Shown here: positions 1 to 8,064 of the stretch, one piece after another | How positions within the stretch are numbered: position 1 is the first letter of the stretch | Layout of the letters: each line of letters opens with the position of its first letter | Source: Bacilli bacterium | GTDB taxonomy: Bacteria; Bacillota_I; Bacilli_A; RFN20; CAG-826 | DNA: 36,361 nucleotides | Reading direction: 5' to 3' | NCBI GenBank assembly: GCA_024408075.1 | Contig: JAKSVK010000009.1 | Location: forward strand, 1-36,361 | Notes under the pieces: model-generated | Seen by the model: only the letters and a program-made list of their open reading frames with translations | The model's database searches: none | Told to the model about the DNA's origin: nothing | Made by a program: the position numbers and the translations under genes

Positions 1-2
1 TC

Positions 3-62
3 AAGAAAGGAAGTATTCAAATTCCAATTCCTAAGACAGAATTTAGAATACAAGATAAATAA
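3..62 (+). CDS. C-terminal tail of an upstream gene (partial)
   Basis: An open frame runs from the left edge to a TAA one base before the ATG of the amidohydrolase gene. It gives about 19 residues with a plausible protein tail (ending TEFRIQDK). The other two forward frames are less convincing: one stops early and the other reads straight into the next gene without a start. The one-base gap to the next ATG suggests that the two genes are co-transcribed. Nothing in so short a tail identifies the protein. Relatives of this gene order often carry a transporter here, but that is only a guess. Confidence 0.45.
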   Translation, partial: KKGSIQIPIPKTEFRIQDK

Positions 63-63
63 T

Positions 64-1632
64 ATGAAATGTTATTGTGGAACAATTATTACAGTAGATC
101 AAAACAATAACGTGTATAAGTACCTTGTTGAGGATAAAGGAAAGATTGTTTATGTAGGTAATCAATTACCTGAACAATATAAAAATGCTGAAATGGTAGA
201 TTTAAAAGATAAAGCGTTAATTCCATCTTTTTGTGACACCCATCAACATTTTGCCTCTTTTTCAATGTTTCATGCAGGACTTAATGTTATGGATGCTTCT
301 TCAAATGAAGAAATTAAATCTATGATTAAAGAATATGTTAAGAGTGCTAAAGGAAAGATATTAATTGCTTTTGGAGCTTCTCCATATTCTGTCAAAGAAG
401 GTAAATTACTTTCTAGAAGTGAAATGGATGAAGTGTGTCCAAATAAACCATTGATGATTGTTAAATATGATGGACATGCTTGTATTGTTAACTCAGCGTT
501 ATTAAAGAAAATAGATAAAAAAGTAAAACCTCTTAGAGGATATCATCCAGATACAGGAGAAATGAATCAAGAAGCATTCTTTGCAGTATCTGATTATATA
601 AGTGGTTCTTTATCTATATTCAAATTAATTAAAGATATGCAGAAAGCTGCAGATTATGAAGCAAGGCACGGTATAGGTATGGTCCATAGTGTTTCAGGAG
701 TAGGATTCCCTTTTAATATGGATATTACTTTAGAAAAAATGTTTGGTAAAAGTTTACAAAATGGAATGCAACTTAGGATATTTGCTCAAGCAATGAATAC
801 TAAAGTAGCTACAAGAAGAGGTTTTCCTAGAATAGGTGGATGCTTCCAGTGCGCTTTAGATGGATGCTTTGGTTCTCAAGATGCAAAACTTAATGAACCA
901 TATTTAAATAATAAAGATAACGATGGAGTTCTTTATTATTCTGATGAAAAAGTAACTGAATTTTGTAAAAAAGCAAATAGACTTGGTCTTCAAATTGAAA
1001 TGCATGCAATTGGAGATAAAGCATTTGATCAAGCCACTAGATGTTTAAAAGCGGCTCTTATTGATTATCCTCGTGATGATCATAGACATGGTATTATTCA
1101 TGACTGTTTGCCTACTCCAGAAGGAATTGAAATTTGTTCTAAATATCATATTCAAATACCTTTACAAACCGCATTTATTAGATGGAAACAAGAACCAGAT
1201 GAATATCTTGAAGAAATCTTAGGAAAAGAAAGAGCGAATAGGCTTAATCCTTTAAGAACATTTATGAATGCTGGAATTATGATGTCAGCAGGTAGTGATG
1301 GACCATGTACTGATCCTAATCCTATTGATTGGTTATGTAAAGCATGCAACCACTCAAATAAGAGTGAATCATTAACTATTAAAGAAGCACTTAGATTATG
1401 TACATATAATGGCTATTGGACTACTTTTGATGAAAAAGAACGAGGTTCTTTAGAAGTAGGAAAGATAGCAGACATGGTTATTCTTTCTTCTAACCCTCTT
1501 AATATGAAAGAAGAAGAATTAAATACTCTTAAAGTAGAGGATACTATTTTAGGTGGCAAATCGTATGTAGAGCAAAAACAATCAGTTCTTGCAATCATTT
1601 TTAAAGGTATATTTAAAAGAAGTAGGATTTAA
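64..1632 (+). CDS. YtcJ-like metal-dependent amidohydrolase (amidohydrolase family 3)
   Basis: The 522-aa product looks like a full-length cytosolic amidohydrolase of the YtcJ type, a TIM-barrel hydrolase with a catalytic metal centre. Visible landmarks are the HxH metal motif in CDTHQHF (H60 and H62), the YDGHACIVN segment, HAIGDKAFD, a later IIHDCLPTPEGI segment, and the distal catalytic Asp in SAGSDGP (D412). The C-terminus has the usual GKIADMVILSSNP strand that closes the small beta domain. The substrate cannot be read from sequence; relatives act on C-N bonds, for example of formamide-type or N-acyl compounds. The stop overlaps the next ATG (TAATG), so it is translationally coupled to the phosphocholine-activation fusion gene. 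It may therefore release an amine or alcohol head group for that pathway, which is inference. The start is an ATG one base after the previous stop. Confidence 0.85.
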   Translation: MKCYCGTIITVDQNNNVYKYLVEDKGKIVYVGNQLPEQYKNAEMVDLKDKALIPSFCDTHQHFASFSMFHAGLNVMDASSNEEIKSMIKEYVKSAKGKILIAFGASPYSVKEGKLLSRSEMDEVCPNKPLMIVKYDGHACIVNSALLKKIDKKVKPLRGYHPDTGEMNQEAFFAVSDYISGSLSIFKLIKDMQKAADYEARHGIGMVHSVSGVGFPFNMDITLEKMFGKSLQNGMQLRIFAQAMNTKVATRRGFPRIGGCFQCALDGCFGSQDAKLNEPYLNNKDNDGVLYYSDEKVTEFCKKANRLGLQIEMHAIGDKAFDQATRCLKAALIDYPRDDHRHGIIHDCLPTPEGIEICSKYHIQIPLQTAFIRWKQEPDEYLEEILGKERANRLNPLRTFMNAGIMMSAGSDGPCTDPNPIDWLCKACNHSNKSESLTIKEALRLCTYNGYWTTFDEKERGSLEVGKIADMVILSSNPLNMKEEELNTLKVEDTILGGKSYVEQKQSVLAIIFKGIFKRSRI

Positions 1633-3407
1633 TGGAAAAAAACCAATTTCTTGTTTTACGTAATATATTTGAAAAAGGATATAGATCTATTAGAGAAATT
1701 TCCAAAGATATAGACTTGTCTATTGGAAGTATATCTTCTATTTTAAACGAACTTAAAAGACTTCGTTTTATTGATATTAATGGTGTTACTGATATAGGTT
1801 TATCCAAATTAGAAGAATATAAAGTTAAAACTGCTATTATTATGGCGGCTGGTCCTTCTACTAGACTTGCTCCTTTGTCTTTTGACACACCTAAAGGTTT
1901 ATTTGAAGTTAAAGGAGAAATTCTTTTAGAAAGACAAATTAAACAGTTGCTTGAAGTGGGAATAAAAAATATTGTTTTAGTTCTTGGATATAAGAAAGAG
2001 TCTTTCTTTTATCTAACTGAAAAATATAATTTAAAAATTATTATTAATCCTTCTTATAACATCAAAAATAACTGTGAGACTTTATTTTTAGCAAGACAAC
2101 ATTTCTCTAATGCTTATATTTGTTCTTGTGATCAATATTTCACTGTTAATTCTTTTCATAAATATGAATATGAAACTTTCTATACTGCAGTTAATACTGA
2201 TATAAAAGAAAATGAACCTTATATTATAAAAGGTCATAATGATATTATTGTTCGTCAAGAAAGCGGGAAAAAAGAAGGGTTAATTTTATTAGGTTTTTCT
2301 TATTGGAATAATGATTTTGCAGAAGCTTTTAAAACCTTACTGGAAAATCATCATGATATAGGTGATTTTGATAATATGTTTTGGGAAAGTGCGTTTTTAG
2401 ATAATATAAATCGCCTTCCTAAAATGCATGTTAGTGTGAGAAATAAAGATACTATATTTGAATTTGATAATTTAGATCAACTTAGAAAGTTTGATGAGAA
2501 ATATATTCATAATACTTCTTCAAAAATATTAAAAAATATTAGCAAAGTACTTAATTGTAACGAAGGAGATATTTACGAATTTAAACCAATTAAAGAAGGT
2601 ATGACAAATACTTCGTATACTTTTAAAGTAAATGATAAGACTTATGTTTATCGTCATCCTGGAGATGGAACAGAAAACATTATTAAAAGAAATAGTGAAA
2701 AGAATTCACTTTTGCTGGCAAAAAAATTAGGTATAGATCCAACTTTTATTGAAATGAGCGATAAAGAAGGATGGAAGATTTCTTCTTATATTTATAATGT
2801 TAGATATCCTGATTATTCTAATTTTGAAGATAGTAAACTTATTATTAAAAAGCTTAAAGAGCTTCATAATCATAAAGCTAAAGTTGATTGGTGTTTTAAA
2901 CCTTGGGAAGATGCAATAGAAATGGAAAACATTGTTCGTAAAGGACAAGGTATTGAAATGCCTGATTTTGATGAACTAAAAGCTAATATTAAAATTCTTT
3001 TTGATTATGTAGATAATGATGGACTTGTAGAAAAGTGTTTTTGCCACTGTGATACTTATCAACCGAACTGGTTAATTAATGATAAAAACGAAGTTGTTTT
3101 AATTGATTGGGAATACGCTGGATATAGCGATCCTGGAGTTGATGTTGGCTATTATATTGTTGATGCAATGTATGACTTTGAAGATGCGAAAAGATTCGTA
3201 AAAGAATATTTAGGTAATGATTATACATTTGAATTAGAAAAGCATTATATGAGCTATGTAGCTATTATTGGTTATTATTGGTTTGTATGGGCGTTATTTA
3301 GAGAAAACTGTGGTGCAGTAATGGGGGAGGCTTTATACAATTGGTATTATATGGCTAAAAAATATAGTACTTATGTATTAGAGAATTATTATGGAAATAC
3401 TAAATAA
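1632..3407 (+). CDS. HTH / LicC-like nucleotidyltransferase / LicA-like choline kinase fusion
   Basis: The 591-aa protein has three parts. Residues 1-65 form a MarR-like winged helix. Residues 66-300 are a sugar-phosphate or choline-phosphate nucleotidyltransferase with the signature AIIMAAGPSTRLAPLS (68-83) and TPKGL. Residues 310-591 are a choline/ethanolamine-kinase or APH-type kinase with catalytic HCDTYQPN (H472, D474, N479) and the metal-binding Asp in LIDWEYAGYSDP (D491). Known LicC makes CDP-choline and LicA phosphorylates choline, so one chain could carry out both steps. Fusions of the two activities are known (LicCA in Treponema denticola, from memory), but the extra N-terminal HTH is unusual. 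The P in AAGPSTR replaces the usual G of the nucleotide loop. The gene is coupled upstream (TAATG) and overlaps the next gene by 17 bases. Substrate choice between choline and another amino alcohol is not proven. Confidence 0.85.
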   Translation: MEKNQFLVLRNIFEKGYRSIREISKDIDLSIGSISSILNELKRLRFIDINGVTDIGLSKLEEYKVKTAIIMAAGPSTRLAPLSFDTPKGLFEVKGEILLERQIKQLLEVGIKNIVLVLGYKKESFFYLTEKYNLKIIINPSYNIKNNCETLFLARQHFSNAYICSCDQYFTVNSFHKYEYETFYTAVNTDIKENEPYIIKGHNDIIVRQESGKKEGLILLGFSYWNNDFAEAFKTLLENHHDIGDFDNMFWESAFLDNINRLPKMHVSVRNKDTIFEFDNLDQLRKFDEKYIHNTSSKILKNISKVLNCNEGDIYEFKPIKEGMTNTSYTFKVNDKTYVYRHPGDGTENIIKRNSEKNSLLLAKKLGIDPTFIEMSDKEGWKISSYIYNVRYPDYSNFEDSKLIIKKLKELHNHKAKVDWCFKPWEDAIEMENIVRKGQGIEMPDFDELKANIKILFDYVDNDGLVEKCFCHCDTYQPNWLINDKNEVVLIDWEYAGYSDPGVDVGYYIVDAMYDFEDAKRFVKEYLGNDYTFELEKHYMSYVAIIGYYWFVWALFRENCGAVMGEALYNWYYMAKKYSTYVLENYYGNTK

Positions 3408-4242
3408 AGAAACATTTGAATTACTTAAAAATTTAGAAAAAGGATATTCATTAAATGAAAATGAATTATCTATTTTAAGAGAATTAAATTTCGTTGATGA
3501 AGAAAATAAAATAAATGAAAAAGGATTAAATGCATTAGAACCTTATAGAGTTAAAAGAGCTGTTATTATGGCAGCAGGATTTGGCTCTAGAATGGTGCCT
3601 TTAACATTAACTACTCCTAAACCTTTAGTAAAAGTAAAAGGAGTAAGATTTATAGATACTTTAATTAAAAGATTAGTTAAAGTAGGAATTACTGATATTA
3701 CTATTGTAAGAGGATATCTAAAAGATAAGTTTGATATCTTATTAAATGATTATCCTTTTCTTAAATTTGTAGATAACGATAAATTTGATAAAGAAAATAA
3801 TATATCTTCTGCAATACTTGTTACTGATTTATTTGAAAATGCATATATATGTGAAGCTGATTTTTATATAACTGGTAATGATGTAATAGAAAAATATCAA
3901 TATGAAACTAATTACTTATGTTCTTTAGTAGATACTACAGACGATTGGTGTTTTGACTATGATAAAAAACGAGAAAAATTAGTTAATTATAGAAAAGGTG
4001 GAAGTAATACTCTTCAAGCCTTTGGGATATCTTATTGGAATAAGAAAGATGGAATTACTTTAAGAAATAAATTAAAAGAAATGTATTCAGATATTGAAAA
4101 TAGAGATAAATTTTGGGAAATGTGTATATTTGATATCAATCAAGATATATTTAAGATAAAGCCTAGATTAGTTTATTCTTCTGAAATTGTTGAAATTGAT
4201 TCATACGATGAACTTAAACAAATTGATCCTACATATAAATAA
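3391..4242 (+). CDS. HTH-fused LicC-like nucleotidyltransferase
   Basis: The 283-aa product resembles the first two parts of its upstream neighbour. A short HTH-like N-terminus (about 1-50) leads into a nucleotidyltransferase domain starting with VKRAVIMAAGFGSRMVPLT (A57 onward), followed by TTPKPLVKVKG. Here the glycine loop and the PKP lysine are canonical. The fold is the Rossmann-like NTP-transferase fold that activates phosphocholine or a sugar phosphate with CTP or another NTP. It lacks the kinase part. It overlaps the upstream gene by 17 bases and is last in the operon, with no clear hairpin terminator after it. It looks like a paralogue made by tandem duplication of the HTH-transferase module. 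One copy may use phosphocholine and the other a second head group. Confidence 0.8.
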   Translation: MEILNKETFELLKNLEKGYSLNENELSILRELNFVDEENKINEKGLNALEPYRVKRAVIMAAGFGSRMVPLTLTTPKPLVKVKGVRFIDTLIKRLVKVGITDITIVRGYLKDKFDILLNDYPFLKFVDNDKFDKENNISSAILVTDLFENAYICEADFYITGNDVIEKYQYETNYLCSLVDTTDDWCFDYDKKREKLVNYRKGGSNTLQAFGISYWNKKDGITLRNKLKEMYSDIENRDKFWEMCIFDINQDIFKIKPRLVYSSEIVEIDSYDELKQIDPTYK

Positions 4243-4348
4243 TTGATTATTCTCATAAAACACGATTTGAAAAATAAAAGTAACTTCTGTGACTACATTA
4301 ACAGTTACAATTTATCGAAAACACGCAAGAACACCCTGACCTCTAAGT

Positions 4349-4537
4349 TTGCGTAAGTGGTGGGATTTCAATAAAAAGTTTCATTGTTTAACTAAAGAAG
4401 GAAAAGATGTGAAAAGTCCAGACAATTGGTCTTGGATTACAATACGGACTGATATATTAAATGCAAAAGAAAAATCAATATCCCTTTGGTCTATAGAACT
4501 TTATGGGAGTGAACACGATTTTCCTCTTTTAATTTAG
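4349..4537 (+). CDS. Short hypothetical ORF or gene remnant
   Basis: A 62-residue frame starts with TTG, has no convincing ribosome binding site, and is open only from 4340 after a TGA. The composition is protein-like, with several Trp residues (RKWWDFNKKFH, NWSWITIR, ISLWSIELYG) rather than random AT-rich translation. I do not recognise a family. It most likely is the broken end of a gene left at the edge of the accessory block, but a small expressed protein cannot be excluded. Confidence 0.25.
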   Translation: MRKWWDFNKKFHCLTKEGKDVKSPDNWSWITIRTDILNAKEKSISLWSIELYGSEHDFPLLI

Positions 4538-4676
4538 ATTAGACAAATAATTTTTCAAAATTAGTCGTCCTTGAGACAAAAATTCAAAATGGGATATTTT
4601 TAGAATGTTTAAAATGAATTTTCATAAAATATTTCTATAAAAAGGCATAAGCGATAGAAATAAACCTACTTTACAC

Positions 4677-4705
4677 TTTACATTTTTGTTATATTTATAC
4701 ATAAT
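4677..4705 (+). promoter_or_regulatory. Promoter of the HEPN-KAP operon, probably leaderless
   Basis: TTTACA at 4677-4682, a 17-base spacer, and CATAAT at 4700-4705 lie upstream of ATG 4712. The expected start of transcription coincides with the ATG, and there is no Shine-Dalgarno site. Confidence 0.5.
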
Positions 4706-4711
4706 TATAGT

Positions 4712-6529
4712 ATGGAAAATTTAAAGGATAAAATTAAAAATCAAAAAATTTCAATAGTAAGCCTAGCGGAAAGATTTCACGTCTCAAGACCTACGATTTA
4801 TTCTTGGATAGAATCTTACGAAAATCTAAATTTTTCTTTATTGCCTGAGGACGTGTGCAAATTCTTTGATTCTTTTTATGCAACCTCGTGTATGAATGAT
4901 GATGTCTCTATTTTAGATATAATTGATGATGTTTCTTTAAAAAGTTATGGTCCAAACGATTTTATGTTTGGCCATGTTTTAGATGTTTGTAATAAACATT
5001 TTATAAAAATTAAGAATTATTTTTCAAAAGCAAAACTGGATTCTGGTGTAAGTGTAATTAATTATTTCTGGTTGACTAAAATAGTGAACTATGAAAAATG
5101 GACAAGCACTATTCAATTTAAGACAAACATTTTAGAAGTAGTTGATTGGGCAAAAAATGAATTAAAAAAATATAATTCATATCAAATTGCTTTAAAGATG
5201 TTTGAAAATTTCAATTTCCTTTTTGAAGGTCATAAGAAATCTGCTCACCAAAAAGAATTTTATATTGAACAAATTTTTAATATGCCCTCTCTATATAAAA
5301 ATTTATTACCACTAGTTCAGGAAAAATATAAACAATTAATTTTTTATTATTTTTCTAAAGATAATCCAAAAATAGTTTCATATTATAAGAAAAATAAGAA
5401 TGATTTTCTTAAATATTTATTAGATAAAAAGAATTTTATTCTAGACAATTCATTAAATGTTGCTAATTTCTCTTTTATTATACGCAAAAGATCCATCTAT
5501 TTAGAAGAAACCAGTATAGCATTAGAACACTATTTGGACGAAAATAGTTATTTTGGTGAATTTACTAAAAGAAATTATATACAAATTATTTATCACGTGG
5601 AAAACTTGGAAAAAATTGCCAAAAATATTAAGAAAAAATTCTTACCTAATGGAGTAAATGTTGAAGAATTTAAAAGAAGATCTGAAAAAGCATTGATTGA
5701 CTTTGGCGAAACAATAAGTCACGAAGTAAATACTAGTGAACTTAATAATTTTCTTTTAAATAAGGAAATACCAATTCCACAAAAGTTTTCTTCAATAACA
5801 TTGGTTGAAAAAAATGGGTCACTAATTGACGCTGTATCATCTTATAAAGCTCAAAGTGTGTTTTCAATGTTTACCAATGTTGTAGGAATGAAGGTCGATG
5901 ATTATTACACTGAAGAACGAATTGATTTTTATAATATAACAATATCAATTGATTCTTACTGTATTGATTTTATTTTCAAAAATAATTTAGTAAATGATTT
6001 TGCTTCATATCTATCATCGTGTTCAGAGACAATTATTAAGAAATTAAAAATTTCAGATAATTCATTAACCGATGAAGTGGTGGGTACAGTTAATCTAATA
6101 TTGAATTCTATCTATATAAAAGACAAAAAATTTCAACAAGCATACTATTATTCAATTGCTTTAAATGTAATATCTTTAATAGAAAAAATATTGAGATACG
6201 TATATCAAATGAACATTAAAAAAGATACGATATCTAGCGCAAGCATTCTTGTCTATTTAAATATTAGAGATAAGAAGGATTTTGATAAGACAATGAAAAA
6301 CTTTGATTATGATTTATACAAGTTTATTGGATATTATCTCTGCAGAAATGATAATGATGTTGGGAAGGATTTAAGAAATAAATTTATGCACAGAGAAAAT
6401 GGTGCTTATAACTTAGCATCTTATACACTTATATTAGAACTTTATTCATTATTATTACATTTGTTAACTTTTGTAACAAGAACGGTTTTGATAACAACAA
6501 AAGAAGGGGAGAATAATGAAAAACGTTAA
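4712..6529 (+). CDS. HTH protein with C-terminal HEPN/DUF4209-like domain (putative RNase effector)
   Basis: The 605-aa protein begins with a helix-turn-helix (about 8-40; SLAERFHVSRPTIYSWIES). A long, helix-rich, Lys/Tyr/Phe-rich middle follows that I do not recognise. The C-terminus (about 470-590) has an EKILRY helix and then DLRNKFMHREN with R555, N556 and H560. The RNxxxH pattern is the catalytic signature of HEPN ribonucleases, and DUF4209 is defined by an RNxxxHG motif; here G is replaced by R. The stop lies 14 bases inside the following KAP NTPase gene, so the two are translationally coupled and probably act together. HEPN effectors controlled by NTPases are a common theme in phage defence. 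The HTH may bind the pair's own promoter or a nucleic-acid trigger. RNase activity and defence are inferred. Confidence 0.6.
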   Translation: MENLKDKIKNQKISIVSLAERFHVSRPTIYSWIESYENLNFSLLPEDVCKFFDSFYATSCMNDDVSILDIIDDVSLKSYGPNDFMFGHVLDVCNKHFIKIKNYFSKAKLDSGVSVINYFWLTKIVNYEKWTSTIQFKTNILEVVDWAKNELKKYNSYQIALKMFENFNFLFEGHKKSAHQKEFYIEQIFNMPSLYKNLLPLVQEKYKQLIFYYFSKDNPKIVSYYKKNKNDFLKYLLDKKNFILDNSLNVANFSFIIRKRSIYLEETSIALEHYLDENSYFGEFTKRNYIQIIYHVENLEKIAKNIKKKFLPNGVNVEEFKRRSEKALIDFGETISHEVNTSELNNFLLNKEIPIPQKFSSITLVEKNGSLIDAVSSYKAQSVFSMFTNVVGMKVDDYYTEERIDFYNITISIDSYCIDFIFKNNLVNDFASYLSSCSETIIKKLKISDNSLTDEVVGTVNLILNSIYIKDKKFQQAYYYSIALNVISLIEKILRYVYQMNIKKDTISSASILVYLNIRDKKDFDKTMKNFDYDLYKFIGYYLCRNDNDVGKDLRNKFMHRENGAYNLASYTLILELYSLLLHLLTFVTRTVLITTKEGENNEKR

Positions 6530-7814
6530 GTCTGATTTATTGGATAGAACTGGAGATATACAAACTATTTTAAAATTAATTGGCAATGGAACAAAAAATG
6601 GCGAGAATATTTCTTTTGCAATCGATGGGAAATGGGGTGTAGGAAAAACACATTTAGTAAAATTAATAAGTGAAGCAGCTAAGAATGATTATTTGTGTTT
6701 TTATTACGATGCTTGGGATAATGATTTTTATGATGAGCCTGTAATTGGAATTCTTGATTCGCTAATAGATCAATTAAATGAATTAGGACATTATGAAGTT
6801 AATGCTAATATTAAAGAAATATTATCAGATATAGCTGGCACTATTAAAAAGTTTTTGGATGAATTTTGTTATAGAAAAATTGGCTTTAAACCCATTGATA
6901 AAACACAAAAACTTTTTGGCAAGGTAAGACAATATGTAAATATAGAAAAAATTAGCAACACATTTAATCCAAATAAAGAAGTTAAAGAAGCAAAAGAACT
7001 TCTTTGTAATTCTTTGAGAGATATTTCAAAACAAAAACCAATTATTTTATTTTTTGATGAATTAGATAGGTGTGAACCAGAATACGCAATGAAGATACTA
7101 GAAAGAATGCATCACATCAATGAGCGTGTTCCTTCAACCGCAACAATTGTATGTGTTGATAGTTTTCAGTTAACTCGTGTAATTGAAAAATATTATGGAA
7201 ATGATAAGAGTGGACTTGCATCTAATTTTTTAAGAAAAATAATAGATTTTACGTATGTTTTAGACAATGGGAAGATTAATGAAAATATTAGTATATTGTT
7301 GGATGAGTTCTCTCAAAGATTTGATGACCCGACTTTAGGCATTAGTAAAAAAAGCATATATGATTTTATTAATAATATGTTTTCTGATTTTTCAATGAGA
7401 AATAGGATTAAGATAATAAAAGATACTGAATATATCGATTCACTTATATATTCCAAGGAAGAAAGAAGGCCACTTGATATGATGTGTGGTGAATTGATGA
7501 TTTGTTGGGCAATTTCCTATTATGGAACAAATTTTAATACACTGTTTTATAACGATTTAATTGGTTATGGAGATAAAAACAACAGTTTTTTGCAATATTT
7601 AAAACAAAACGACCAAAATTTAGTTAATCGATACTATGACAAATTTTTTGAGTCTACTATTATCAATATACAAGACATCAAGACTCTGATGATTTATATG
7701 TTTTTAAGAGAATATAAAACAAGATATAAATTAATAAATATCAGAATTTTGCCAAATTATATAAATGATTTAATGGCAAAATTTTCGCCATTATTGTTAA
7801 AAATCAGATATTAG
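6516..7814 (+). CDS. KAP-family P-loop NTPase
   Basis: The 432-aa product shows a KAP-type NTPase architecture. Walker A is GKWGVGKT (38-45), preceded by the usual LDRTGDIQTIL start. The conserved FYYDAWDND segment follows, and Walker B is IILFFDELDRCEPE (D181, E182, with D184-R185-C186). The 'DELDRC' continuation is typical of KAP proteins. Many KAP NTPases carry membrane helices inserted between the Walker motifs; I see none here, so this one is probably soluble. The Shine-Dalgarno AAGGGGAG (6504-6511) sits just ahead of ATG 6516, inside the end of the HEPN gene. The C-terminal third is an unrecognised helical region. It likely senses or transmits a trigger to the HEPN partner. The IS30 element inserted only a few bases after its stop. 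Confidence 0.8.
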   Translation: MKNVKSDLLDRTGDIQTILKLIGNGTKNGENISFAIDGKWGVGKTHLVKLISEAAKNDYLCFYYDAWDNDFYDEPVIGILDSLIDQLNELGHYEVNANIKEILSDIAGTIKKFLDEFCYRKIGFKPIDKTQKLFGKVRQYVNIEKISNTFNPNKEVKEAKELLCNSLRDISKQKPIILFFDELDRCEPEYAMKILERMHHINERVPSTATIVCVDSFQLTRVIEKYYGNDKSGLASNFLRKIIDFTYVLDNGKINENISILLDEFSQRFDDPTLGISKKSIYDFINNMFSDFSMRNRIKIIKDTEYIDSLIYSKEERRPLDMMCGELMICWAISYYGTNFNTLFYNDLIGYGDKNNSFLQYLKQNDQNLVNRYYDKFFESTIINIQDIKTLMIYMFLREYKTRYKLINIRILPNYINDLMAKFSPLLLKIRY

Positions 7815-7818
7815 TTTT

Positions 7819-7838
7819 TAATAAATATATTTTTTTGT
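7819..7838 (+). repeat. Left copy of about 20-bp direct repeat flanking the IS30 element
   Basis: TAATAAATATATTTTTTTGT matches the right copy at 9378-9397 at 19 of 20 positions, including 16 identical bases in a row (7823-7838). It is a probable target-site duplication. Confidence 0.6.
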
Positions 7839-7927
7839 GTTAGATGAAAATGTTAATGCAACATAATGGGCATTTTTCTTACTAGTGAAAAGAATTAAAT
7901 AAGATTTGTTGCATTTAGTCTGACAAG
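7839..7927. repeat. Possible 89-bp remnant with IS-like inverted ends
   Basis: GTTAGATGAAAA...TGCAACA at the left is inverted relative to TGTTGCA...AGTCTGAC at the right (7907-7923). The right part also matches the real IS right end (ATTTGTTGCA at 7904-7913 and 9354-9363). It could be an internally deleted IS copy or a relic of an earlier insertion. Confidence 0.3.
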
Positions 7928-7989
7928 ATTTGCATTTAAAGCAATTATGTTTTATATTGTTTCCATAGCAAAAAGAGTTGAGCTCTGAA

Positions 7990-8012
7990 TAGTGACTAAC
8001 TCATTGCAACAA
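7990..8012 (+). repeat. Left inner inverted repeat of the IS30 element
   Basis: TAGTGACTAACTCA followed by TTGCAACAA. It matches the reverse complement of 9356-9379 with one gap and a few mismatches; the nine-base TTGCAACAA is identical. Confidence 0.5.
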
Positions 8013-8064
8013 CTAGTTTGTGATAAGTTTTCAAAGATCAATTCCTGCTGCTTATAAACTTGGA

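Larger units (their letters stand above)
4243..4711 (+). other. Intergenic stretch between the lic-like operon and the HEPN-KAP pair
   Basis: About 470 bases hold only a short open frame (4349-4537) and, at the right end, the promoter of the next gene. Short inverted repeats are visible: GTAACT...AGTTAC near 4280-4310 and ACGCAA...TTGCGT near 4323-4354. Neither is followed by a T-run, so neither makes a good terminator. The region is a likely left junction of the accessory block. Confidence 0.4.

Noticed and set aside
4280-4354. Inverted repeats after the lic-like operon as a terminator
   Set aside because: The stems are short with long loops and no T-run follows.
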